From: Undaria pinnatifida
Taxonomy: Eukaryota > Sar > Phaeophyceae > Laminariales > Alariaceae
Direction: 5' to 3'
DNA: 64,000 nucleotides
Assembly (NCBI GenBank): GCA_012845835.1
Contig: JABAKD010000018.1
Span: 8,781,759-8,845,758, forward strand
The position numbers and the translations under genes were made by a program. The first letter of the stretch is position 1. Every line of letters begins with the position of its first letter. The notes beneath the pieces are model-generated. The model worked only from the letters and a program-made list of their open reading frames with translations. It made no database searches and was not told the DNA's origin. Below, piece by piece: positions 46,638-59,400 of this stretch.

Positions 46638-49600
46638 TTGTTGTTGTTGTTGCTGCTGTTGTTGCTGTTGTGGTTGCTGTTGTGGTTGTGGTTGTTGGTG
46701 TTTTGGTTGTTGTTGGTGGTGCTGGTGCTGGTACTGGTGCTGATCCTTGTGTTGGTATCGGTGCTTGTGTTGGTATTGGTGCTGGTGCTACATGTGGTTG
46801 GTTGTACTGGTGCTGGTGCCGGTGCTGGTAAGGTCGTTGTGTAGGTGGTGGTGCTGTGGTCGATGGTGAGTGATGATGGTTCGTGGTGTTGGTGTCTATG
46901 GTGGGTGATGGTTAGTGGTGTTGGTGTGGGTGTTGGTGGTAGTGGTGTTGTTGGTCGTGGTGCTATGGGGCGGCTAGCGGGAGGGATGATTCGTTCTTTG
47001 CCCTATTGCTTATTGAATGGTACTTCCTGTTTGTTTTTTATGGTTGACGTTGGTTGTTGTGATGGTGGGTTTGCTTTTTTTTTGATAGCTGTTTGTTGCG
47101 GTTTTGCTCTGGTGATGGAAGCGTTGGTGGTGGCGTTTCTTAGGTTGTTGGCGGTGCTGGTTGTGGTGGTGGTCTCCCGTGCATTTTTTTTATTTTCTGG
47201 TTTGTTAGTCGTTCCGCCTTTTTCCGTTTTGGTCCATGCAGAACGAGGTTGGCTGGCCTGAATTATGCGCGTTTTATTTTAGTTTTTCGTTACGTTCGTT
47301 TTTTATTTTATCGTTTTTTGTGTCTTAAGGCGTTTTGTTTTGTTGTTCCTCCTTTTTTTCGGTTTGTTCCGTGCAGAAAGAGGTCGACCGCCCGTAGACT
47401 TCGGTGTGTTTTGTTTTGTTTTTCGTCTCTTCCATAACAGTATATACGTTTTTCGATTGTTTTCTCGGGGGGGGGTTGATTTGCGCAGAAAAAGGTCGGC
47501 AGTCCTGAAACTGGAGGCGGACCTAGACGCGACATGTCTGGAGAGAGGGTGGACGCCCCTGATGTACGCCGCCTCCAAGGGAAACCTTGTGGCCGTGTTT
47601 GACCTACTGGATGCCGGGTGCAGGGTGAACCAGCTCTCCAACCCCACTGGTGAGTAAGGGAGAGAGGTGTATGCATGGTTTGGGACGTGGTATTGGTATT
47701 TGAATTATTCGTTTTCCGTCATTTTTGTGGTTCTTTCGAACTCAAGCTGTTGTAAGTTTTACCCTCAGCGGCGCTGTGGAAAAACCTTGGTCACAGGTGT
47801 CGCCCCTCCTCTCTCTCGGTGCGGGCCTTCACCTTTGTCGCCCAGAGACTTGTGCCGTGTTGTCCCCTTAGAACTACAACAACTTTTTTAGGAACGAAGT
47901 ACTTGGAATTTGTTTGGGTCCAAATGCTTTCCATATCATGCCCGGGGTTTCTACATGAGTTTGCCCGGGTTTCTGCCCGGGCCTACCGAGGTAAAACCTA
48001 ACATCGAATGTATATTACTCATGTGACCCGCAACATGCCACCCCCGTCGTTGTACTACGTACTGTACCCGGGTACGAGTAGGCCATAGCTTTAGTGTTTG
48101 ACCTAATACCTACACGCCTGTAACAATACATACCCTATTAAGTACACCTGCATAATGCCCATGTTACCGCTCTCTAAATGTCATACCCGTGCAGTCGGAT
48201 GGTTGTTTGTGTTTGCCTCAATGCCATAGTGAATACCGGGTACACGTACAACCGCCTATCTTGTACCAGGTATAGACAAGTATAAATAGATTACGGTAAA
48301 TATAAATACTGCCAAATATAAGTACACGTATCTTACCAGATACCAGGAATTTTGTAGTAGATGCATCCTCACCACGAGTTTCGTATAACCCCGCCCGTTA
48401 CCAAGTAACCCTACCCACTGACAAGATATATGTAGGTAGGTATGTATGTATGTATTTGTGATGTGCTGACGTTTTTGTTGTGGGGAATGCTTTTAATTAA
48501 TCCTCCGTTCGTTGACTATGCGTCGACGAGTGATGTTCTGCCGTTCTGTTTTCATACTGATGCACCCCTGAAAGTTACCTTCCTATTACAGTACTTACAG
48601 TACGAAAAAAAAGGCGTGTTTCAAAGAGTATTACTCTTGGGTTGCCCAACCTGGTTTTGTTGGCCATGCCCGAGTAGATACTGGGGTACACCCAGGGTAG
48701 ATACCTAACTAAACGCGCCCTTGAAGCGTTTGCATACCACATAGTATTGTTTTTGTCATTATGTTGTTGGCTGTTGTTGTTGTTGTTGTTGGTGGTGGTG
48801 GTGTTGGTGTTGTTGTTGATGGTGGTGGTGTTGTTTTTGTTATTGTTGTTGTTGTACCTAAAACGATCGCTTTTTTGCTTTTACCCCTGATGTCTCCCAC
48901 CCACAAAAAAAATGCCTTTGTCGGTGCCGTTGGTGTTGTTGTCATTAGCCCCCCCCCACACACACAAAGAAACTCCTCGCGCCGTTATCGTTGGCCTTTT
49001 GGTTGTTTGGTTGTGGTGGCAGTGGCGGGGGTAGTAGTGGCGGAGCAGACGGCTGTCGCGGTGTGCCAGTCCGCCATAGCAAAGAGCAACGACGCCCACG
49101 AGAAGCTAAGCTTGGAGGAGGTTGCGGACGTCCTCAACACTGCCGTGGAAAAGGTAGGCGTTGGGGGGGGGGGGAGGGAAGACGATTGGTGGAAGGGGGA
49201 GAGGGGGTTGTATTCGTCGTGACATGCATGGGCGTAGTCCGTAGGACCGTAGACTCTTCCTACAATGCCGGGACGGAGCACGTCGGGTTTTCACCAACAA
49301 GGCGGACATTGCATGCACCAAACCCGAAACGCCGGGAGGGTGAACTGCATCCTACTAAGAACCGCTGGTGGGAAGGGGGGGGGGGGAGGGCACTCGTTTG
49401 CTGCTAGCCTTAGTCGTATATCTGTTGACCGCGCATCCCTTTCGGGGCGTGGCACTCATTGAGCCCTTGTTTTTTCTTCTTGGCTTTTTCACTTTCCAGC
49501 TCAACTCGTGTTAATTCTGTAGACAGCCAGCAATGGCAACACGCGGAATAGTGCCGGTTGCCGGTATAGTGCCGTTATTTCCCTATATAGTGCACATACC

Positions 49601-50388
49601 GACACTATAGACGGACCGCTGCTGTAGCACACCCGAGTCTATCCCAAAATACCCCTGATGCCACAGACACAGCAGACTGGTATTTGCAGGAATATTGGAA
49701 ATCAGGGAACCGTTAAACTGAAATTTTGTGTAGGACATGCCCTCCCCCTAGTATGACACCCAGCTTGTGTCAGTATTTAATGTTATTAGGTGCCCGGTAC
49801 TCGTACTGTATGGGCCCTTGTACTGCGCGCACTTCTGTACTGCGTTGTCTTCCCACTACCATTGTGATGCATTTAAAGGTGGCGAGTGCGAAGAAGGCGA
49901 AGGAGGAGGAACGACTCAAGCAGCAGAGGGAGGAGGTGGGTGGGTGGGTGGATGCGTGGGTGCGTGGGTGCATGAGGGGGTGGGTGCGTGAGTGGTGGGT
50001 GCGTGAGTGGTGTGGGGCGAGTGCGTAGGGGTTGGGCGGTGTGTTCTCGGTTGGTCGGGGGCGTGGGTGGGTAGGTAGGCGTGCCGTTGGGTGGAGGAAT
50101 GATTGGGTGGGTGGGTGGGGTGGGGGTGGGGGGGTGAGTACGGGGGTGTTCGAGGGAGTGGGTGGGTGGGGTGGGGGGTGGGGGGGTGGGTGGGTGGGTC
50201 AGCGAGTGCGTGCGTGGGTGGGCACGTGGAGCTTTCGGCCCACCCTTAACGACCAATGTATGGTAGTTTTCCGTGCTGTCAACTATTGTTTGAACTCGCG
50301 ATACTTGTACGATCTACCACTTGCATTTCTAGTGTTCTATTGGTCGCTTTTGGTATTTTACTGCTCTCACTACTGCTGTTGCTCCTGA

Positions 50389-50453
<65 letters not shown>

Positions 50454-53400
50454 TTACTACTACTACTACTACTACTGCTACTACTACTACTACTACTACC
50501 CCTACCCCTACCCCTACCCCTACCCCTACCCCTACCCTTGCCCCTACTACCCTTACCCCAGTCGCTGCCACTGCCACGCTGCCACTGCCACTGCCACTAG
50601 CACTAGCACCACTGCTACCACCAACACTGCCACTACCACCACCACCAAAACCATGACCACCGCTAAGACCCACCCCCTCTCCCCTTCTCCTTACATCGAA
50701 CTGCGCGCCGCCGTACCCTCGTTATCTATTTGCCTGTCTCCGTATTTTGACACCGTTTTTATTCCATACCCTGGCTCAGGCAAAAAAGGCGCAGCAGTCG
50801 ACGGGCAAGCGGAGCCTCGAAGAGGAGTTGCTCGAGAAAAAGAGACTGCAGCTCGAGGAGAAAAAGAGGAAGCAGGAGATTGAGGAGGTGAGCGCAGCGT
50901 AGGGTAGGGTAGCAGAGCGTAGTGTGGTGTCGGGTGTCGGGTAGTGGAGCATAGGACGGCAGTGTAGTGTGGGATAGTGTTAGTGTAGTGTGGGGTAGTG
51001 CAGTGGAGAGTAGTTTAGGGTAGTCGAGTGGAATGGAGTGGAGTGGAGCGTAGCGGTAGTGTAGGGTGGCGTGAGGTATCGCAGGGTAGCGCAGCGCAGT
51101 GGTATCGCACCGTCCATACAAGCGTCAGCGTAACGTCAACGCAGCGCCAGCATCAGCGCAGCGTCAGCGCAGCGTCAGCGCAGCGTCAGCGCAGCGTCAG
51201 CGCAGCGTCAGCGCAGCGTCAGCGCAGCGTCAGCGCAGCGTCAGCGCAGCGTCAGCGCAGCGTCAGCGCAGCGTCAGCGCAGCGTCAGCACAGCGTCAGC
51301 GCAGCGTCAGCGCAGCGTCAGCGCAGCGTCAGCGCAGCGTCAGTGCAGCGTTTTCGTAGTGAAATTGTTGTGTGTGTATTGTGTGTGTGATTTGTATGGT
51401 GTGAGTGCTTTATTCTTTGTGTTTCACGTTATTTTGTCTCCCTGTCGGCGATGACGCAGGCCGAAGCTTTAAGGCTGAAGAAACAGGAGGAGTGGGAGAA
51501 AAAGGAGCTGGCGAAAATCAAGCGCGAAAAGAAGAAAGAGAAGAGAGAGAGGGAGCTTAAGGAGGCGAAGACGCGAGCTTTCATCAAAGAGCAGGAGGAG
51601 TGCAGGGCGGAGTTTTACATGTATGGAAACAGGTGGGCTTTGTTTGACCGAAAGCGTTTTTCTTCGCTCTACAGTACCCTGTAGGGACTTCAAACGGATT
51701 GCACTGGAGCTGTAAGTCGGCAGGATTTCACGCCGAATAGCTTATCGGTAGGTGCCGTTAGCTGACTAAATGACTGTTGACGGCAAGTCGGCCGGCGATA
51801 CCAGCTGATGGCCAGCTGACTTGCCGACTTGAGTCTGGCGAGCGAAGAGAGCCAAACGACCCCCCCCCTTCACGGCCGAGGGAGCCCCGCCCCAGACAAG
51901 GAAAACGCATCCCGCCTTTAACGTTCCTTCCCACAAGTATGGAAGTCCAATAAGTCGGATAGTCGGTACCTCCGTGAAACGACTATTAGTCCAACTAGTG
52001 ACTAGTCGGCACCGACTAACGACTATAGGAAGCAAATGTCGAGACAGAAGGACGATTACAGCATGAACCAACCTTAAATCAGGACGATGCGGTTGGTTCG
52101 ATATATATGCAGTAGTAACCAACGGAGTACCAGGTAGTTTGTAACGCCGACTCATGCTACAATAAGCCTCACACGGGAATCTCGAGCAAGATCTTACCAT
52201 AACATGTGGAAATAATTTATCAAATTATAACAAGACCAAACTAAAAAGCATTGCTTTTTATGTACACGTAGCTTTCTTCATTCTAGAAAATAATGAGTAA
52301 ACTAACATTTTTTGTACAAACAAAATCGATTTTTTGCTGTTTTATTCTAAACTTAGAAAAAAATCGAATTAGCCATGAGCTATTGATAATCGGGCAGGGG
52401 ATCTGTCCGAATTTTGACGGAAGAAGTTCTGGACACGCGCAGCATGATGGTAGCGGTACGGTTGCACGCCCTTTTTCGTGTTCATATATAACACAAAATA
52501 AATTGTATTTGAATATTATGTGACCTAAACCTCCTAAAAAAACCTCGCTCTCCCTTGCTCAAACGCCCCACCTAATATCGAAATCCGCCAGATTAGCAAA
52601 CACTTCACGCACTGGATATCACCTCATTATCTTCCTAGAGCCACCCATGCCACTGCTTTTCCCCCCCCCCGCCCCCCCCCCCCCGCCCCCAACGACCCCT
52701 CCTTCCCCACCACCCGTACCATCGCCTAGACCTAGCACCAGACGTATAACAAACCCCTACATCTATGCCACCTAAAGCCTTTCCCTCCCCCCCCCCCCCC
52801 TCGCCCCCACCCCCCACCTCCCCAACCACCCCACCCCATCCCACCCCCACCCCCTCGAACACTCCGCTGTCTACTCACTGATTGTACGACTTACCCCAGG
52901 ATATACATGATAAACTGATGCATTCTTTCCAAAACCGTCACATGTATCCCCTTGAAATAATGTATAATTTCCACGCGCAGATTGAGCTGCCCCACCCGCC
53001 CCACCTCCGCCCCAACCCCCCCCCCCCCATGATGAACTGGTGCATTTTATTTTTTTCCAAAACCGTCAGATTTATCCCCTTCAAGGATTTATAGCTTCCA
53101 CGCACAAATTGCCCGCCCGTCCGCCCCCCCCCCCCCTTCCCCCCCCCCTCCAACCCCGCTCCCTTTTGATCAAAACCAGGCCCCCACGTCCTTCAAAACT
53201 CCGCCCTCCCCTCACGGTTATTCGACTTACAGGATACACTTGATAAACGGATGCATTTTTTTTCACAGCTGTCAGATTTTGTCCCCCTCAGAAACGGGTT
53301 TTATAGGTTCCGCGCACAGACTGACTAACACCCTGTTGACCCTGATAGCTACACTGTAGTTGCAAGGGGAGTCGCCGACCTATATCCTTAATGATGACAC

Positions 53401-56400
53401 ACAACCTGTAATACGCGCGATCGGAGTATCACACACAGCTTGCAAAGATGAGTTTCGACAAAATCTTCGATCTCACAGCTGGAGTGTATTTTCATTATTT
53501 ATAAAACAAATGTTGATAGAATCACACTTGTCGCTTTTTCGGTCGCTGTGCGTGGGCCCAGGGGAGCATGCAAAAAAGAGAAAACGGAGCCACACTCCTG
53601 GAAAGGACGAAAACAAAATGGGAGCGTTGTTATTTCTGCGCGAATCGAGAAGATGGCGTTTTTTACCATTTTTTTTTACTTGGTTTTATTAAACCCCCCT
53701 GCCTGGCTCCTTAAAATACAGTTTGGGTAAGCTTGAGGTAAGTTTTTTGTTTTTTTGTGCTCCCCTGATGGGCCCAAAAATATTTCATGCCCCCCCAAAA
53801 AATCGCCTTTTCACACACTTGCGTTATATAAGTTTTAGGCTTTAGAATGACTTATCGAAACTGCAGGTTTGTATACACATGTATAAATAATACAAGGTTC
53901 CCCTCCGGGAAGTAAGTACCTAGGGGAGTGGCGCAAGGACACATTGTTTTCACTACCGGACGCAATGACCATTCGTTTTCGTTTGTGCATCATACAAAAA
54001 AAAACTTGCCCGGAAAAATAATGAATTCGCATTTTACCCGTACAGTACTTCTTGGGTGTACTCCATAGCAGTACTTGTAGAACGTTTTGGGTATACTCGA
54101 TATAGACGTGCCCACGACCGATGTGTCCTCGAGAAAATACACACAGCACCACTTACTACGTGATAACACACAAACCTTTTACACCGTATCATATGTATGA
54201 TTTCGAGAAGAGCGTCACAATTCGAACTCCGGCTTGGGGACCGCCAGGAAGCGAGAAGGGGCACGTGTGGCGTGGGATGCGGCACGTATTGAGAACGAGG
54301 GAGCAAGAGGACAATAACACGTGACATATGCAATGACAAAAAAAGGTACTCACCGCTGTAAAGAGAGGATACAGCACGCGCACGCACATGGTCCTACCTG
54401 TCTGTAGCGTTTTGCTCTCCGCACGTTGTCTGCTGTCTGCCATCTGCGATCTTCGCAAAAACCACACAAAAATACTCGTTAAATAGCTGCCTCTGTGGAC
54501 GTAAATGCATAAGGATGGGCTGGTATCTAAATTTTTACTATCATTTCAAAGGTCCTTATGTTTCCGCATCAATGGACACGCGCACCCAGAGCGGCAGCAC
54601 AGCAGAAACGTGTGGTATGGTGGGGTGACAAATTATGACAGGCTCCGACACAAGCAACTCGCCGCAGCATAGCGAGGACACGCCAAGCGCACATAAATGG
54701 TGTCACCTACCGCTGCTGCTGTGCAGCAGGGTTGTAGCGTTGTGCTCTCCGCATGCTGTCTGCTGTCTGTCATCTGCGATCTTACATAAATAGTGCTGCC
54801 TACCGCTGCTGCTGTGGGGTAGAGTTGTAGCGTTGTTCTCTCTTGGTATGGTACGATATCATATACGAAGCACACCAACATGAACATGAATATAATAATC
54901 GTTTGAGTACTAATATGGTATTCACACGATCCTTACACTTTACGCCGGCATGTCACTTGACACTTGGCAGAAGCAGCAGAAGCAGCAGCAGCGAGAGGTA
55001 GTGGCGCATAGGTAGGCGGGTAGAGCATCGCAGGCTAGCGTTTTGCTCTCCGCATGTCGTCTGCTGTCTGTCATCTGCGATCTTACGTAAATTGTGTTGC
55101 CTACCGCTGCTGCTGTGCGGCAGAGTTATATCGTTGTGCTTTCTTGGTATGGTACGATATTATATAAGCACACCAACATGGACGTAAACATAAGGACCGT
55201 TTGAGTACTGATGTCATATTCAAACGATCCTTGCACTTTACGCCGGCATGTCACTTGACGAAAGCAGCAGAAGCAGCAGAAGCAGCAGAAGCAGCAGAAG
55301 CAGCAGAAGCAGCAGAAGCAGCAGAAGTAGTGGCGTATAGGCGGGTAGAGCATCGCAGGCTCCGATCAAAGTAATCACCTACTACAACAGCAGCCGTACG
55401 CGCATAGAGTTGCAGGCTGCTGCTGCTATGAGGTTGGACTGCTGCTGTGCGGCAGGATTGTAGCGTGTGGTGCTCTGTGCAAAAATAGGGAAATGTACGT
55501 GTACCCTCTACGATGAGCAGGAAAACCCGGTTTGCATCCAAATCTTACCTGCGCACACGGGGATAGGGGATGCAGAAACCCAATCCCCGGGGGTGTTGCG
55601 GAAACCCGGGGATTTGCCTCGAGTGTGCCCAAGGCCAAAAAAGTTTAACAGGCTTGCCACGCGCGACACAGTGCACGGATCGCGCCCAAACCTCCGGCAT
55701 CGTGACCTCGACGGTCGAATTGTGCCCACCCCATCTGACGTTCCGGACAAAGGTGCGAGCACGAAGAGATATGCCCAAAGAAAGAAATGACAATTATACA
55801 GATAAAATATTTGTAGATTGTACGAATTCCGCAAGACTCGCAGAAAATATAAAAATGAACTGGTTATATGGGGTCAATGCCTCGGAATACGATGGCCACC
55901 CTGCGGGGTACGCGCGAATTGGAAGGACTTTTTCCCTCGAGGATAGAGGCGATGGGAATATGTCGGTCGCCCTGCAAGTCGGCGCGAGTACCTTGTGTGA
56001 ACCGGACGGATGTTTTGTTGCTTGGAGCGGGGAGTGGGAATAGGAATGATAAAGAGGAAGATGGTAAGACTGCGACGCCGTTCTATTAATAAATGGTTCA
56101 CGGAAATGGTGGCGTTTCAAGATCTTGGCTCGTATCCCTCCCTCCTCCCGCCACCTCCCACCATTCGCTTTTGCTTGTTGTTTTTGTTCCTGGCGTATCC
56201 CGCTGTTTCGTCCCCGCGTTTCGTGTTTCTCGGTCGCGCTTGTGCTACATAGCGATGTAGCGATCAAAATCAACAAAGATAATCACCAAAGGAGATGATA
56301 TAAGTTATTGTTACCACTAATTAGTAACCAAATCACGAAGACCGTGATTATTTTAGTGATTTAGCTGTATGGGTTTTAAAATGCCCATAATACAATCTAT

Positions 56401-59400
56401 ACATACGACGAAAAACAAGCGTACCTGGTGTGTGTTCAATATACAAATATCTTGTGTATTTAGTATCAACGTACCAAAACTCCATATGGGCATTTATGTC
56501 GGTGTTAGTATAGCGTAATATACACCATACAACCCAAATATTCAGTAGTACTCAAAACCAACCCCGTTTTGTTTTGTCGATTGCCAACACCCACAGCGGA
56601 GGCTACAACGGCGACATTGGCTTCGTCACGGCCCAGGAGGAGCAGTGGGAGGAGTGGCAAGTCGTGGGGGGCGCCGCCTTTGAAGCCGAGAAGTGAGTGC
56701 ATTGAATGCAACGTTTATATAAAATATTGGAAAAGCGTCAACTGTGAAGTCGATTTTTTGTATGCTCATGTCTTTGCAAGCTGCATGCAATTATGGTGGT
56801 GTAATTATGCTCCGATCTTGGCGTGTTTGTGTAGGTTAAAGTATTAAACGGTCAGTGTAACGGTTGTGTTAGAGTTTGGTGCAAATGTTGTAACGGTAAA
56901 TGTACAGGTTGGTGTAGCGGTTACGCCAATGTAACGGATAGTGTAACGGATGGTGTAACGGCTAGTGCAACGATTGGTGTACCGGTTAGTGTAACAGTTA
57001 GGATTGTGTGACGGATGGTGCAACGGTTAGTGTAGCGGATAGTGTAACGGGTATCGTATCGGATGGCGTAAATGCCAGTTTATCGGTCGGTGTAACGGTT
57101 AGTGTAACGATCAGTACAGCGGTCATTGTAACGAGTAGTGTAACGGGTAGTGTAACGGTCGGTGTATCGGTCGGTGTATCGGGTAGTGGTTCCGTTAGTG
57201 TAGCCGTTGGCATGACTGTCAAGTGTAACATTAGTGTAATGGTTAGTGTAACGGTCAATATAACGGCTGGTGTCACAGTCAGTGGTTCTGTTGTTTTAAC
57301 GGTGCCGGTATAACGTTGATATAACGGTTAGTGTAAACAATGGTTAATGCATCGGTTTGTGTAACGATTGGTGCAGCGGTCAGTGTGACGGTAAGAAGGG
57401 CTATGCAAGAGTTGAGTGTAAATGTTGCTGTAACGGTTGGTGTGACGGTTAGTGTAACGATCGGTGTAACGGTTGGTGTAACGGTTAGAGTAACGGAAAG
57501 TGCAACGGTCGGAGTAGTGGCCGATTCATCGCTGGGTGGAACGGTCGATCTTAAGACTGAAGTGTAGAGATCGGGGTTTAGGCCAGTGCAACGACCAGGG
57601 CCGCGGGGGGTGTAACGGTACGTCTAAAAGTTAAGGTTAGTGTAACGTCCTGTGTAATGGGAGTTTTAACGTTAATTGTAACGTTCAGTGTAACGGTCAG
57701 TGTAACAGTCAGTGTAACGGCTAGTGTAACGGTCAGTGTAACGGTCAGTGTAATGGGTGTAACGGTTAGTATAACGGTTGGCGTAACGGTTTTGTGTAAT
57801 GGTATGGTGGTGGAACGGTCAGTGAAACGTTAGTGTAACACTCATTGTAACCGTTAATATAACGGTTAGCGTAACGACCATTGTATCGGGTAGTGTAGCG
57901 GTAAGTGTAATGATTGGTGCACCGGTTGTTGTAACGGTTTGTGTAACGGTGTAGCGGTGGTTGAAACGGTCAGTGTACCGGTTAGTGTAACTGTCATTGT
58001 AACGGTTAGTGTACCGGTTAGCGTAACGATCACTGTAACGAATATATGGCAAGTGCAACGGTCGGTGTAGTAACCGGTGTATCGATCGGTGAAACGGTCG
58101 GTGTTAAGGCTAGTGTGGCGATCAGTGCACAAGCCATTGCAACGGCCAATACAATGGTCTGTGTAACGTGCGATGTGACGGTTGGTGTAGCGGTTATGTT
58201 AGTGTGACGGTTTGTGTACCGGTTGGTCTAACGGTTGGTCTATATGTTAGTCTAATTCTTCGTGTAACGGCTAGTATAAGTGTTAAGTGTAGCGATTAGT
58301 GTAGCGGTTAGTGTGGCGGTTAGTGTGGCGGTCGGTGGAACGGTCAGTGCAACGATTAGCGTAATAGTCGTTGCAACGGTTAATTCAACGGCTAATGCAA
58401 CGGTTAGTGTAAAGGCGGGTGAAACGGTGAGTGAAACGGTTAGAGTAATATGGTGTTTGCGATTTCCGACCTCTGTTGAGTTGGAAACAATGTAGAATAG
58501 TATTGACGCCGACGAACATCGTATTGATGTATCGAACGGTGAGTGTAACGGTAGGTGTGACGGTGAAGGCAACCGACAGTGTAATGGTCAGTGTAATGGT
58601 CAGTGTAACTGTTAGTGCATTGGTTAGGGCATTGGTTAGTGCATCGGTTAGTGTAACGGTTAGTGTGACTGTTAGTGCAACGGTAAGTGTAACGGTTAGT
58701 GTAACGGTTAGTTTAATGGTTCGTGTATCGGTTGATGTATCGCACGGTCAGTGTAACGCGGTCAAAGTATCGGTCAATGTAATGGTCATTGTGATGGGTC
58801 AGTGTAACAGTTATTGTGCCGGTTAGTGTAACGCGTAACGGTTAGTGTAACGCTTGATGTAACGGAGAGGGTAACGGTTAATGTAACTGTTTGTGTAAAG
58901 GTTGTTGAAACGGTTCGTGTAGGGGTTGGTGGAACGGTTGGTGGAACACTTAATGAGTTGTTTGCGATTTCCAACCTTGGTTGGGTTGGAAAAAACGCAA
59001 CAATATTATTGAAACCGACGATTATCTTTATCCAAGGCTAACTAACCCACGAACAAGTCAGTTGAGAAGAAAAAAAGTAACAAAAAAAGTCTAACTTGAT
59101 TTTCGTTGATTTGGTGGGTGAGGTTGGCCTTGGATTGTGACGTTCGATGGTTTCAATACTATTAATAGTATAACATGTTTATACTACCCAACTCCTACCC
59201 GCCCAAGTTGATACCAGGTAGTTCGCAAACTGGTTCGCAAACACCCAAGTGTCCGGGTCAACGATGGAATGGCCCATGTGTCGGTGTAACGGTTGGTGTA
59301 GCGGTCAATGTAGCAGCTAGAGTAGCGGTTAGTGTAGCGGCAGTTTAACGGTTTGTTTATGTAGTGGTTGGTGGAGCGGTTCGTGTTGTGGCTGGTGTAA

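Noticed and set aside
50500-50540. Interstitial telomere repeat (CCCTAC)n
   Set aside because: The unit differs from TTAGGG-type repeats, is short, and adjoins other microsatellites in an intron.
51120-51352. CRISPR-like regular array
   Set aside because: Units are contiguous with no spacers, and the window is clearly eukaryotic.
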